Positions 6,464 through 6,773 of a DNA stretch of 6,773 bases are shown one piece after another. The stretch's first letter is position 1; every line of letters starts with the position of its first letter. Location: assembly GCA_021151825.1 (NCBI GenBank), contig JAGKWQ010000024.1:1-6773 (forward strand), read 5' to 3'. This DNA comes from Cellvibrionaceae bacterium (GTDB lineage: Bacteria > Pseudomonadota > Gammaproteobacteria > Pseudomonadales > Cellvibrionaceae). The notes beneath the pieces are model-generated. The model did no database searches and was not told the DNA's origin. It was given only the letters and a program-made list of their open reading frames with translations. A program made the position numbers and the translations under genes.

Positions 6464-6773
6464 TCATCGCTCCCGAATACTCTCTTGTTTATACCTAAGC
6501 AACGGCGATAAAAAATACTCAATCACCCGCCGCTGTGTTGTCTTCACTTCCGCTGTCACCGCCATGCCCGGAATTAATTTCACATCTTTCGCTTCCACAC
6601 GAATCGTGCTCTTGTGCATTTTTAAATGCATCGCATACACCAGGCCGAGTTTTTCGTCGAGGATGGCGTCTTCCGAGATGTGGGTGACCGTGGCGTCGAT
6701 CAAACCGTATTTGGTGAACGGGAAAGTGTGGATTTTGATTTCCGCCGGCATGTTGTTTTGCACAAAACCAATA
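6464..6773 (-). CDS. HlyD-family type I secretion membrane fusion protein, C-terminal end (partial)
   Basis: Only the last 102 codons are visible; the 5' part lies beyond the right edge, and the reading frame is open to the edge (residues I-G-F-V-Q-N-N-M-P-A at the boundary). HlyD-family adaptors sit in the inner membrane and periplasm and link an ABC transporter to an outer-membrane TolC-like channel. The visible part matches the family's C-terminal beta-domain. It has a PAEIKIHTFPFTKYG stretch, then a region like the HlyD signature (IPGMAVTAEVKTTQRRVIEY) and the typical ending FLSPLLRYKQES. The GTG at 6761-6763 is an internal Val codon, not the start. The stop lies 3 bases before the next gene's ATG, so the two are probably co-transcribed and translationally coupled. 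By eye this stretch is richer in G+C than the genes to its left. The family assignment is firm; the cargo cannot be read from this fragment. Confidence 0.93.
   Translation of the reverse strand, partial: IGFVQNNMPAEIKIHTFPFTKYGLIDATVTHISEDAILDEKLGLVYAMHLKMHKSTIRVEAKDVKLIPGMAVTAEVKTTQRRVIEYFLSPLLRYKQESIRER

Overview
The window looks like a stretch of a proteobacterial chromosome, probably gammaproteobacterial. The basis is the type I secretion adaptor (HlyD family) at the right edge, a Sec signal peptide protein with Sel1-like repeats, and the overall gene style. All convincing genes lie on the minus strand, so transcription runs from right to left. I found no RNA genes, insertion sequences or CRISPR arrays. 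A species cannot be named from the sequence alone.

Right block (6773 down to 1943) is a tight operon. It opens with the C-terminal end of an HlyD/membrane-fusion protein. Three bases later comes a 735-residue protein whose middle looks like an all-helical toroid (epimerase or glycosidase-like) and whose C-terminus is an aspartyl/asparaginyl beta-hydroxylase-type 2-oxoglutarate oxygenase. After a short gap follows a fusion of a penicillin-binding DD-carboxypeptidase domain with an apparently complete MurF-type ligase, without a signal peptide. An exporter part, an oxygenase, a peptide ligase and a peptidase together suggest synthesis or tailoring of an exported peptide, or modification of a cell-wall precursor. 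The product is unknown.

Middle block (about 1505 to 1942) is AT-rich and non-coding, with one imperfect hairpin and a weak promoter candidate reading left.

Left block (1504 down to 1) is a two-gene unit. A small exported, cysteine-rich Sel1-like protein is followed 19 bases later by an NlpC/P60 cysteine peptidase or amidase without a signal peptide. Its C-terminal part carries 19 collagen-like Pro-Thr-Gly/Asp triplets, a short aromatic-acidic segment, and then a pure Gly-Asp repeat that runs off the left edge. The layout resembles a periplasmic protector next to a peptidoglycan-cutting effector, although this function is inferred. The repeat-bearing NlpC/P60 protein and the DD-carboxypeptidase-MurF fusion are the most unusual items here.
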